This document shows positions 1-6,029 of a stretch of 6,029 nt of DNA, one piece after another. This DNA is from Phycisphaerae bacterium (GTDB lineage Bacteria > Planctomycetota > Phycisphaerae > UBA1845 > PWPN01): contig PWPN01000060.1 of assembly GCA_003557125.1 (NCBI GenBank), forward strand, positions 1 through 6,029, given 5' to 3'. Below the pieces are notes generated by a model that saw only the letters and a list, made by a program, of their open reading frames with translations, was not told the origin of the DNA and searched no databases. The position numbers and the translations under genes are program-made. How positions within the stretch are numbered: position 1 is the stretch's first letter; each line of letters begins with the position of its first letter.

Positions 1-642
1 CTCGCCGCGTACAGCCACAAGGTCGCCGCGAACCGACGTGACGGAGGTCAGCGGGATCGCTCGGCCCGGCAACCAGAACCGCATCGCCAGCAGGCCGACG
101 ACCCGCGGGCTCAACGCCAGCGCGAAAAGCCCGATCCCCGCACCGACAGCCAGCACCGTCAGCCATCGCTTCACGTCGGTGGCCGGGACGACCTGCGCAT
201 TGACGATTCTTTCCCGGCGGGCCGCAGCCTCGCGGATGACCCGCTCAACGAGCGACGCTGCCCCTCGGACAGACGGCGGATCCCTGCTTTCCGCCAGCTC
301 GATCACGGTCGACCAGCGCTCCTCCAGGTCGGGCACACAACGGTCCACATCGCGGGCGACCGCCGCCAGCGGATAGGGCCGTAACAGCGGATAGAGACCG
401 TAACGCACAAAAAAGGCTGCAGCCGCAAGCCAGACAGCCCCCGTCAGCGCAACGCGAACGGCTGTCCCCGTCAGGACGACCGCCCCGTCGATGAGCATGC
501 AAAGCAACATCCCGCCGAGAAGCACCCCAGCCGCACGCACCGCGCCGCGGGCCAGTGCAACGCACCGCGCTCGCCGGCGAAGCTCCATGAGCCGTGACGG
601 GATCGCCTCGGGCAGTTCGATGGAATGGGTCATATCAGCCAT
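1..642 (-). CDS. DUF4175-like multi-helix membrane protein, N-terminal part (3' end outside window)
   Basis: The frame opens at ATG 642 and stays open for 214 codons to the left edge, so the gene is incomplete. A Shine-Dalgarno sits seven bases upstream. A basic N-terminal helix (about 16-36, containing RLMELRRRAR) is followed by hydrophobic helices at about 38-58 and 64-84. A soluble segment comes next (about 88-155, with RDVDRCVPDLEERWSTVIEL), then a third helix at about 159-178 and the start of a beta-rich region (TSVTSVRGDLVAVRGE). The 'two helices, then an ErxxPxLxxRxxTxxEL-like segment, then a third helix' pattern resembles the start of DUF4175/TIGR02302-type proteins and of the large coiled-coil membrane proteins found last in planctomycete MoxR-DUF58-vWA operons. 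By charge, the N-terminus and segment 88-155 are cytoplasmic and the region after 178 is periplasmic. Function is unknown. The membrane topology is firm; the family name is tentative. Confidence 0.75.
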   Translation of the reverse strand, partial: MADMTHSIELPEAIPSRLMELRRRARCVALARGAVRAAGVLLGGMLLCMLIDGAVVLTGTAVRVALTGAVWLAAAAFFVRYGLYPLLRPYPLAAVARDVDRCVPDLEERWSTVIELAESRDPPSVRGAASLVERVIREAAARRERIVNAQVVPATDVKRWLTVLAVGAGIGLFALALSPRVVGLLAMRFWLPGRAIPLTSVTSVRGDLVAVRGE

Positions 643-649
643 CGCAAAT

Positions 650-654
650 TCCTC
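650..654 (-). promoter_or_regulatory. Ribosome binding site for the downstream DUF4175-like gene
   Basis: The minus strand reads GAGGA, seven bases, then ATG at 642. This favours the ATG at 642 over the in-frame ATG at 633, which has no purine-rich motif at the right distance. Confidence 0.65.
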
Positions 655-682
655 GGGCGATCGGCGGTGCGGCCGCTTCGAC

Positions 683-3508
683 TCAGGCCAGGCCCGCCAG
701 TTTCCGCGTGATCCATTCGACGCTCAAACAACCGATGATCAGCCACAGCATCCAGCCGCGGTTCCACGCGGGCTGCGTCGCGTACGTCACCGCGACGTCC
801 GCGTCCAGTTCGAGATGCGCGATAAGACCCTCCAGGGCCGTGGGCGGCACGACGAGTCCGCCGGTCGCGTCGGCCAGGCGCGTCAGCAATGCGAGGTCGC
901 ACTGCGTACGACGGAGTTCCTTATGGAGTGCCGGCTCGATCTGGACGCGCGCCTGAGCGGGGGTGTCGACCCCCTCGCCCGCAAGCAGCGCCGCGACCTG
1001 CGGGCCCTGGGCTGTCAACGCGACCGTCCCCACCGGCAGCGCGTCGAACACGCCGACGTAGCGCCCGCCCTCGGTACCGTCCTCGTGCAGGACGACGCGC
1101 CCGACAGATCGACCGTCCTGGGTCGCTTCGACCGAGACCTCGGCCGACCGCACGGGTTGGCGGTCGAGATCGGCCAACTGAACGGATACCCGCACCGGTT
1201 CGTCGTGCGCGTACTGGTTTTTATCCGTACGAACCTGCACCGTCTCCGCGCCCCCGGCCAACCGCCGTGCGACCGCCCAGCGCAACAACTGTCCCCAGAA
1301 CCGATGATGGTACTGATCGCCGAACCGCTGACGGAGCTGGTACGTGACCGGGGCCGCAAGGTAAACGACGCGACCGCGCCCGTAATGGTGCCAGCTCAGC
1401 AGCGCCGGTGCGTCCGCGCCGGGGGCAACGGCCGAGGCTGCCCCGCATGCGATCAGCACGTGTGCAGCCGGGCGCGGACACGCCCACGGCGACAGTTCAT
1501 GGACGGTGATCTGCTCGCGCCAGAGACGCCGATTGGCATCTTCGTCCGCCTCGAGCTGCGTGACGGGCGTTTCAAGGCCGACACGAGTCAGGAAGAGCTG
1601 GTACTCGTCCGAAAAGGCCGGAGCAGTGCACCGCTGGACGGGCAGCAGCCGTTCGAAGGGTTGTCCCTGGTAGGCGGTCGGCATGGATGCGCTCCCGGCG
1701 ATCACCACGAGCGTCCCGCCCTGCCGGACATAGGCAGCCAGCGCCTCCTGGCGGTCCGCGTTCAACTCGTGCGGGTCGACGTCGCCCAGGATGACCACGC
1801 GGAACGCCTCCCACTGGCTGACCGTTTCCGGCAAGCCCGAGGCTATCCATCCGACCGGCGCGCGGGGCTCGTCGAGAAGCGCGACTTCGGCCTCGACGCG
1901 CGGATCGCGCTTGAAAAGGTTGCTCAGGAAACGGAACTCCCAGCGCGGCAGACGGTCGACCAGAAGCACATGGAGTTGGCGCTCCATGACTTCGACGTCG
2001 AGCCGTGCCTCGTTGTTGTCCTGCACGCGCTCATCGGGAAGCGGCTGGGCCGCGACGGTATAACGGCGATGGCCCGGACTGTCGGCTGTGTGTTCGAACC
2101 GCAGCCGGGCCACGAACATCTCCGCGTCCGGCACGATCGTACGGCTCTCGATCAAAACGTCATCGCAGTGCAGGTCGACCGTGAGCGCTCGGCCGACCAG
2201 GTCGTAGGCGTCGAGCATCGCTTCCACGATCACGACATCGTTTTCGAAAACCGTCGCCGGTGCCCGGGCATGGTGCACGACGACATCGCGATCGGGCTCG
2301 GTCCGCCCGATGGGCACGATGAACAAAGGCCCCAGCTGAAGATCGGCCGCCGTCGTGACCGGGTCCGGCCCGCTGTTGTGCGCACCGTCCGTCAACAACA
2401 CCGTCGCACCGATAGGCTTTGCCGATGCATCGGCTGCCAGTTGACGAAAAGGCGCTGCCAGGTCGGTCACCAAACGGGCCGGGTCGTCGTGCTCGAAATC
2501 GGCTCCCGCGTTTTCCGGACCCAGGGGCGCCGACGGCTCATCGGCGGCTGGCCAGGCACCTCCCGCAAAATGCCAGGCGCTCCCCGCAAACTGATAGTGA
2601 TGAAGGTCCGCACGTCGTTCAAGGCCCGCCAGCCAACCGCCCGCCCTGTCGTTCGTCCATGCTTCGAGCAGTTCGAAGCGCCGCTGTTCGGCAGCTGTCC
2701 GCCACGAATCCATGACCGTCGGCGAAAGGTGATGCGCGGCATGTGCCGTCCAGGCCTCCGCGACATGCGCGAGCCGCTCGCTCACGTCCGCCGTCGCTTG
2801 CCGGGCCTCGTTCAGGCGTTCCCGTCGGGGCGCGTCCGCATCGTTGTGTGCATGTGGTGCCTCGCGTTGCAGCGTGCGGATCCGCTCAGCCACCTCATCG
2901 CGCAGCACCCTGCGGATCGTCGCAGCCTGTTGACGCAATGCAGCCTCATCACCCGACCCCGATCGGTCAAGAAACCGGTCGAGCTGCTCGGCTGACGCGA
3001 CGATCAGCGCTGCGGCGCGTTCGAGCTCATCAGCTCCATCCGAGAGCTGTTCCGTATCGGGCCGGACGCCTGCGACACGCGCGAGCGTCCGCTCGGCCAG
3101 CGCCGCGCAAGCCGTCGCTCCATCGAGGGCCGACAACTGTACCCGTATCGCTGGATCGATCGACGCGACAGCCCAGCGCATTTCGCGCGCGTCGGGGAAA
3201 TCTTCCGATACGGGATCGCGCACGGACATGCTCGCGCTCACGTCCGTCATCACAGCCACCGCGGCGCGATGCGCGGTGCGCGTTTCCGTGCGGATCGACA
3301 GCCCGACCAGCATCCACAGAACCGCAGCGACGACGATCAAACGCGGCAGCGCGATGAGCGCGACGATTCCCGCACGGCTCAGCCTTGCCTCGGCGACCGC
3401 GAGCAAAACGATGCCGATCGCTGCCAGAACGCCCACGCCCCACAGCAGGCCGGGCGAAAACGCAGCCGCATAGGTCCATTCGGTAAGTAGTGTCTCATCC
3501 GCAGACAT
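683..3508 (-). CDS. Membrane-anchored vWA / GATase1-like protein with helical insertion
   Basis: This 941-residue protein starts 12 bases after the preceding stop. Membrane helices are at about 19-39 and 48-70. The vWA domain begins at 82 with D89-x-S91-x-S93, and later shows T348 and D374 in LLTDG, so the MIDAS looks intact. Between S93 and the next vWA strand (about 298-306) lies a charged, alanine/arginine/glutamate-rich, probably helical insertion at about 100-290, so the two halves are roughly 180 residues further apart than in the neighbouring protein. An Ig-like domain (about 405-508) leads into a GATase1-like region (511-750) with VLLVDRLPRWEFRFL, QGGTLVVIAG and GRGRVVYLAAP. No catalytic cysteine follows the glycine-rich strand. 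A second Ig-like domain (about 755-858), a short helical stretch with TRLADATGG, and a C-terminal helix (about 914-933) complete it. Proteins of this type occur in planctomycete MoxR-DUF58-vWA operons and are uncharacterised. The start has no well-spaced Shine-Dalgarno, so translational coupling to the upstream gene is likely. Confidence 0.87.
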   Translation of the reverse strand: MSADETLLTEWTYAAAFSPGLLWGVGVLAAIGIVLLAVAEARLSRAGIVALIALPRLIVVAAVLWMLVGLSIRTETRTAHRAAVAVMTDVSASMSVRDPVSEDFPDAREMRWAVASIDPAIRVQLSALDGATACAALAERTLARVAGVRPDTEQLSDGADELERAAALIVASAEQLDRFLDRSGSGDEAALRQQAATIRRVLRDEVAERIRTLQREAPHAHNDADAPRRERLNEARQATADVSERLAHVAEAWTAHAAHHLSPTVMDSWRTAAEQRRFELLEAWTNDRAGGWLAGLERRADLHHYQFAGSAWHFAGGAWPAADEPSAPLGPENAGADFEHDDPARLVTDLAAPFRQLAADASAKPIGATVLLTDGAHNSGPDPVTTAADLQLGPLFIVPIGRTEPDRDVVVHHARAPATVFENDVVIVEAMLDAYDLVGRALTVDLHCDDVLIESRTIVPDAEMFVARLRFEHTADSPGHRRYTVAAQPLPDERVQDNNEARLDVEVMERQLHVLLVDRLPRWEFRFLSNLFKRDPRVEAEVALLDEPRAPVGWIASGLPETVSQWEAFRVVILGDVDPHELNADRQEALAAYVRQGGTLVVIAGSASMPTAYQGQPFERLLPVQRCTAPAFSDEYQLFLTRVGLETPVTQLEADEDANRRLWREQITVHELSPWACPRPAAHVLIACGAASAVAPGADAPALLSWHHYGRGRVVYLAAPVTYQLRQRFGDQYHHRFWGQLLRWAVARRLAGGAETVQVRTDKNQYAHDEPVRVSVQLADLDRQPVRSAEVSVEATQDGRSVGRVVLHEDGTEGGRYVGVFDALPVGTVALTAQGPQVAALLAGEGVDTPAQARVQIEPALHKELRRTQCDLALLTRLADATGGLVVPPTALEGLIAHLELDADVAVTYATQPAWNRGWMLWLIIGCLSVEWITRKLAGLA

Positions 3509-3520
3509 CAGTAAGTAACG

Positions 3521-5869
3521 TCATCGTCCCTCGACGGGCACCTGCTCGGACGGCACATAATGCACAGCCGAGCGGGGGCGCGAAACAGTCCTCGAAAGAT
3601 CCGATTCCCCTTGCACGAACGGAGCGGAAGCCTGGCGGCGACGTCGCGTCAGATGCCCGGCCAATATCAGCTCGATCGCCCAGAGCGCCAGCAACCCCAG
3701 GAGCAGATGCGTCCAGATCGGCGCGGTGCGAGGCCCATCGTCGATCCGCCACGCACGGGACAGCGGCCCGGTCACGAACCGCCAGCCGCCGACCTCGGCC
3801 AGCGCGTCGCGCTGGTCATCGGACAGCGGCGTCAGGTCCGACTCGGCCGGGTCGCGCCGAACCTCGAACGGAAATTCCTCGCGCTGCCCGTCCGGCGAAG
3901 GAACCGCCAGCCGGTAAGGCCCCGGCTCGTATGTCCGCGCGAACCGGTAGAGCCGCCGACCCTCCTCGCGACGCCCTTCGACCCGCAGAAGGCGCCCCCC
4001 CGGTGATGTCACCAAAGCGACATCCATCTCGGCGGGCAGTGCAGTCTCAACCTCGCGCGAGACGACAAGCCCTTGGCCGGGATCCAGGTTCCAGCGTGGA
4101 AAAGACGGCTCGACGAGGTACCACAGCCATTCCTGAACCATCACCACGTACGCCTGGCAGAGCGGCAGATTGCTCCAGGACGCATTCATCGGAACCGCCT
4201 GGACAAGCACGCGCCCGCGGCCGAGCGCTTTTTCCACCACCAGCGGAGACCCCGCGTCGGTCGCCAGCAGGATCGCCATCGATGCGTCGCCGACCGACCG
4301 CTCCATGGGGAAACGGCGATAGACACAGCCGCGGTCGATGTCGAGACGGTCCGTGTCAGCGAGCAATACCGTCGCGGGATGATCGCCCGAGGGCGGGCGG
4401 ATGCGCTCGAACCGTTCCCGATCGTGCGCGTTCCCGACCGGCTCGCCCAGCAAGACCGGCGACAATCCGCCGCGACCGGTCGCCAGGGCTGCGTTGAAGG
4501 CGTCCGGAGCCGTTCGCGGACCGGCCACGATCCAGAGCCCGCCGCCCCCCTGCACGAAGTCGGCCAGGCGTTGCAGGTCGGCCGGCGCGAACCGGACATC
4601 CTCCAGGCAGATCACCGCAGGGTACTCGGCCAGCTGCGTTGCATTCAGTTCCGAAGGCCTGATCACCGCAGGCAGAAACGCTCCGAAACGACGGGCGGGC
4701 GATTCGTCCGGGCCTCCACCGAGGGCAGCCAGGAGATAGTCACCCTGCGCGTCGAAGGGGTCCGAACGCGTCGAACCGTCCACCACGAGAACGGGAATAG
4801 CCTCGACGACCTCGATGACGACGCGGGCCGTATTGTCCGGATCGAGCGCGTCGGCTGCCTCGATACGGGCTGTGACCGTCACAACGCCCGCTTCGTTGAA
4901 GGCGTGGGCCGTGGTTACCGTGACCGATCGCCCCGGTTCGATCGGCTCGATGGGCGACACCGCCGAAAGTCGATCGCCCTCGAGCCAGTGCAGCGAGGTC
5001 AAGGGGGACTCTTGTGTACCCGTGTTCCGGACAACTGCCGTCAACAGCATCGGCTCGCCCCGCCCCGTGATGGGCCATCGCGATGTCACCGAATCGACGG
5101 AAAGATTGACCTTCGGGGCAGCCGCTGCCCCTCCCGGCGCGTCCCGGGCCGTGACGTCGAGGACCGCCAGCGTCGTCGCGGGCTCGGCTGCTTCCACCTG
5201 CCGTTTGAGCTGCGACCAGGATCGCACCGCGTCGGGCCGCCATCCGTGCGATCGACCGTCCGTGACCGCGACGATCACCCGCTCGTGAACGTCCGGGTCC
5301 GTGTCCGAGCCGGCAAGCGCCGCGCCCGTACACGCCAGCCAGTCGGCAGAGCCCAGCGTCGTCACCATGTCACCCAATGCGTCGGCCAACGCTGCCGTCG
5401 AGTCGCTGCCGATCGTGATCGGCTCGTCCGTCAGCCAGCGCGACGGCGAGGCGGCTGTCATCACCCGCACGCGATCTCCGGCACGCAGTCCGCCGATGAG
5501 ACGGCCCGTCTCGCGACGGATCGCATCGTGAACCGTCCCGCCCCCGTCGGGCAGGGTTCGCGCGGTCGACATCGAATCGTCCACGAGCACGACGAGCTCG
5601 CGCGTTTCGCTGCCGCCGAACCACGCGGATCGGACGGTCGGGCGCGCCAGGGCGAGGATGAGCACCACCACCGCCAACGCGCGGAGCAGCATGAGCGACC
5701 GGTCGTCGAGTTTCCAGAGACGGCGTTTGCGTGCGGCTGCGTCGCGGAGAAACAGCATCGCGCCCCATGGCAGAACGCGGCGCCGACGGCGAGCCAGCAG
5801 GTGGATCGCCACCGGGACCGCAGCCAGCGGCAGCCCCCACAAAAAGACGGCACTCAGGAAACTGAACAC
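3521..5869 (-). CDS. BatA-type membrane vWA protein with degenerate GATase1-like domain
   Basis: This 782-residue protein starts at GTG with a well-placed Shine-Dalgarno. Residues 1-80 are the BatA-type double-membrane domain: helix about 7-25, a basic loop with RRRRR at 27-31 and the LPWGAMLFL stretch, and helix about 59-77. A vWA domain follows (about 90-240) with a complete MIDAS set: D97-x-S99-x-S101, probably T158, and D204 in VTDG. Residues 252-357 look like a CARDB/Ig-like beta domain. Residues about 358-590 form a Rossmann-like GATase1-type region (VLVVDGS, then a glycine-rich strand at 441-450, and GRGRV at 550-554). The nucleophile-elbow cysteine is absent: the strand after GGGG ends in VAGP. 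A beta-rich segment covers about 595-672. A C-terminal helix at about 718-738 is followed by RRRR and a 40-residue polar tail. The basic loops on the same side as the tail place the large domains in the periplasm. The role is inferred: an envelope complex acting with MoxR/DUF58. The substrate is unknown. Confidence 0.88.
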   Translation of the reverse strand: MFSFLSAVFLWGLPLAAVPVAIHLLARRRRRVLPWGAMLFLRDAAARKRRLWKLDDRSLMLLRALAVVVLILALARPTVRSAWFGGSETRELVVLVDDSMSTARTLPDGGGTVHDAIRRETGRLIGGLRAGDRVRVMTAASPSRWLTDEPITIGSDSTAALADALGDMVTTLGSADWLACTGAALAGSDTDPDVHERVIVAVTDGRSHGWRPDAVRSWSQLKRQVEAAEPATTLAVLDVTARDAPGGAAAAPKVNLSVDSVTSRWPITGRGEPMLLTAVVRNTGTQESPLTSLHWLEGDRLSAVSPIEPIEPGRSVTVTTAHAFNEAGVVTVTARIEAADALDPDNTARVVIEVVEAIPVLVVDGSTRSDPFDAQGDYLLAALGGGPDESPARRFGAFLPAVIRPSELNATQLAEYPAVICLEDVRFAPADLQRLADFVQGGGGLWIVAGPRTAPDAFNAALATGRGGLSPVLLGEPVGNAHDRERFERIRPPSGDHPATVLLADTDRLDIDRGCVYRRFPMERSVGDASMAILLATDAGSPLVVEKALGRGRVLVQAVPMNASWSNLPLCQAYVVMVQEWLWYLVEPSFPRWNLDPGQGLVVSREVETALPAEMDVALVTSPGGRLLRVEGRREEGRRLYRFARTYEPGPYRLAVPSPDGQREEFPFEVRRDPAESDLTPLSDDQRDALAEVGGWRFVTGPLSRAWRIDDGPRTAPIWTHLLLGLLALWAIELILAGHLTRRRRQASAPFVQGESDLSRTVSRPRSAVHYVPSEQVPVEGR

Positions 5870-5876
5870 AACCGCG

Positions 5877-5883
5877 CTCTCCC
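5877..5883 (-). promoter_or_regulatory. Ribosome binding site for the GTG-started BatA-type gene
   Basis: The minus strand reads GGGAGAG followed by seven bases and then GTG at 5869. This is a good Shine-Dalgarno at normal spacing, and it decides the GTG start. The next in-frame ATG is codon 38, which would cut off the first membrane helix that the family always carries. Confidence 0.7.
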
Positions 5884-5918
5884 GATCACCCGCCGATCAT
5901 AGCAATGCGTGTTTTCGC

Positions 5919-6029
5919 TCACGCCCGCATGGAAACCCGCGCCTCACGTCGGGCAAGGCACTGCGCCAGCGTTTCGCCCAAAGACTGATCCGTCGTCAGG
6001 GGCATGTAGGCGCATTTGGCCTCGGTGCA
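5919..6029 (-). CDS. DUF58 family protein, C-terminal end only (5' end outside window)
   Basis: Minus-strand reading from the right edge gives 36 codons and then TGA at 5921-5919. The visible peptide includes AYMPLTTDQSLGETLAQCLA followed by an arginine-rich tail. This matches the usual end of DUF58 proteins, in which a 'Y-x-x-L-x-T-x-x-x-L-x-x-x-L-x-x-Y/C-L' stretch follows the vWA-like DUF58 domain. DUF58 proteins are normally encoded between a MoxR AAA+ ATPase gene and BatA-type vWA genes, and the next gene downstream is exactly such a protein, which strengthens the call. DUF58 function is not established; the proteins are thought to be partners of MoxR chaperones. The domain core lies outside the window, so the assignment rests on a short tail plus gene context. 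Two cysteines in the tail are not a feature I associate with the family. Confidence 0.72.
   Translation of the reverse strand, partial: CTEAKCAYMPLTTDQSLGETLAQCLARREARVSMRA

Noticed and set aside
245..565. Minus-strand 106-codon frame inside the DUF4175-like gene
   Set aside because: It is out of frame with the open-ended gene that starts at 642, which has a Shine-Dalgarno, membrane helices and family resemblance.
669..676. Eight-base palindrome GCGGCCGC in the gap before the DUF4175-like gene
   Set aside because: It is expected by chance in such GC-rich DNA. There is no loop or T-run to make it a terminator, and the neighbouring genes are probably co-transcribed.
491..2995. Plus-strand open frame of 834 codons opposite the second vWA gene
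   Set aside because: It spans the gene boundary near 642-683, and its product is arginine/proline/aspartate-rich without domains or membrane helices. The minus strand in the same place encodes recognisable domains. It is a GC-rich antisense shadow.
3490..4497. Plus-strand open frame of 335 codons
   Set aside because: It is dominated by R, A, P and S residues typical of out-of-frame GC-rich sequence and antisense to the end of the BatA-type gene.
5886..5900. Four-codon minus-strand frame (ATG ATC GGC GGG TGA) just before the GTG start
   Set aside because: It has no Shine-Dalgarno of its own and is too short to distinguish from chance.
4073..5902. Plus-strand open frame of 609 codons opposite the BatA-type gene
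   Set aside because: The product is an arginine/histidine-rich low-complexity sequence with no family resemblance, fully antisense to a well-supported gene.

Overview
The window is a GC-rich piece of bacterial chromosome that is almost entirely coding. All real genes lie on the minus strand and are read from the right end to the left. Gene content is two large membrane-anchored von Willebrand factor A (vWA) proteins with glutamine-amidotransferase-like domains, behind a DUF58-type gene end and ahead of a DUF4175-like membrane protein. This points to the Planctomycetota (perhaps a Phycisphaerae-like lineage) or a near relative. The taxonomic call is an inference from gene order and protein style; no marker gene is present.

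Layout in transcription order: (1) 6029-5919, the last 36 codons of a DUF58-family protein; (2) a 49-base gap with a good Shine-Dalgarno, then 5869-3521, a 782-residue BatA-type vWA protein starting at GTG; (3) a 12-base gap in the same reading frame, then 3508-683, a 941-residue vWA/GATase-like protein; (4) a 40-base gap with a Shine-Dalgarno, then 642-1, the first 214 codons of a three-helix membrane protein resembling the N-terminus of DUF4175-type proteins, running off the left edge. The tight spacing indicates one operon. In related genomes a MoxR AAA+ ATPase gene usually precedes DUF58; if present here it lies outside the window.

The two complete proteins share one domain order: two N-terminal membrane helices, a vWA domain with an intact metal-binding (MIDAS) motif, an Ig/CARDB-like beta domain, a Rossmann-like GATase1-type domain without a visible catalytic cysteine, a second beta-rich domain, and a C-terminal membrane helix. 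They look like diverged tandem paralogs. By the positive-inside rule their large domains face the periplasm. The likely picture is a MoxR/DUF58/vWA envelope complex related to the Bat (aerotolerance) systems, of unknown biochemical role. The most notable features are the long helical insertion inside the second vWA domain, the same-frame junction between the paralogs with no properly spaced Shine-Dalgarno for the second one, and the degenerate periplasmic GATase-like domains.

No RNA gene, CRISPR array, insertion sequence or convincing terminator was seen. Long plus-strand open frames are antisense shadows of the real genes.
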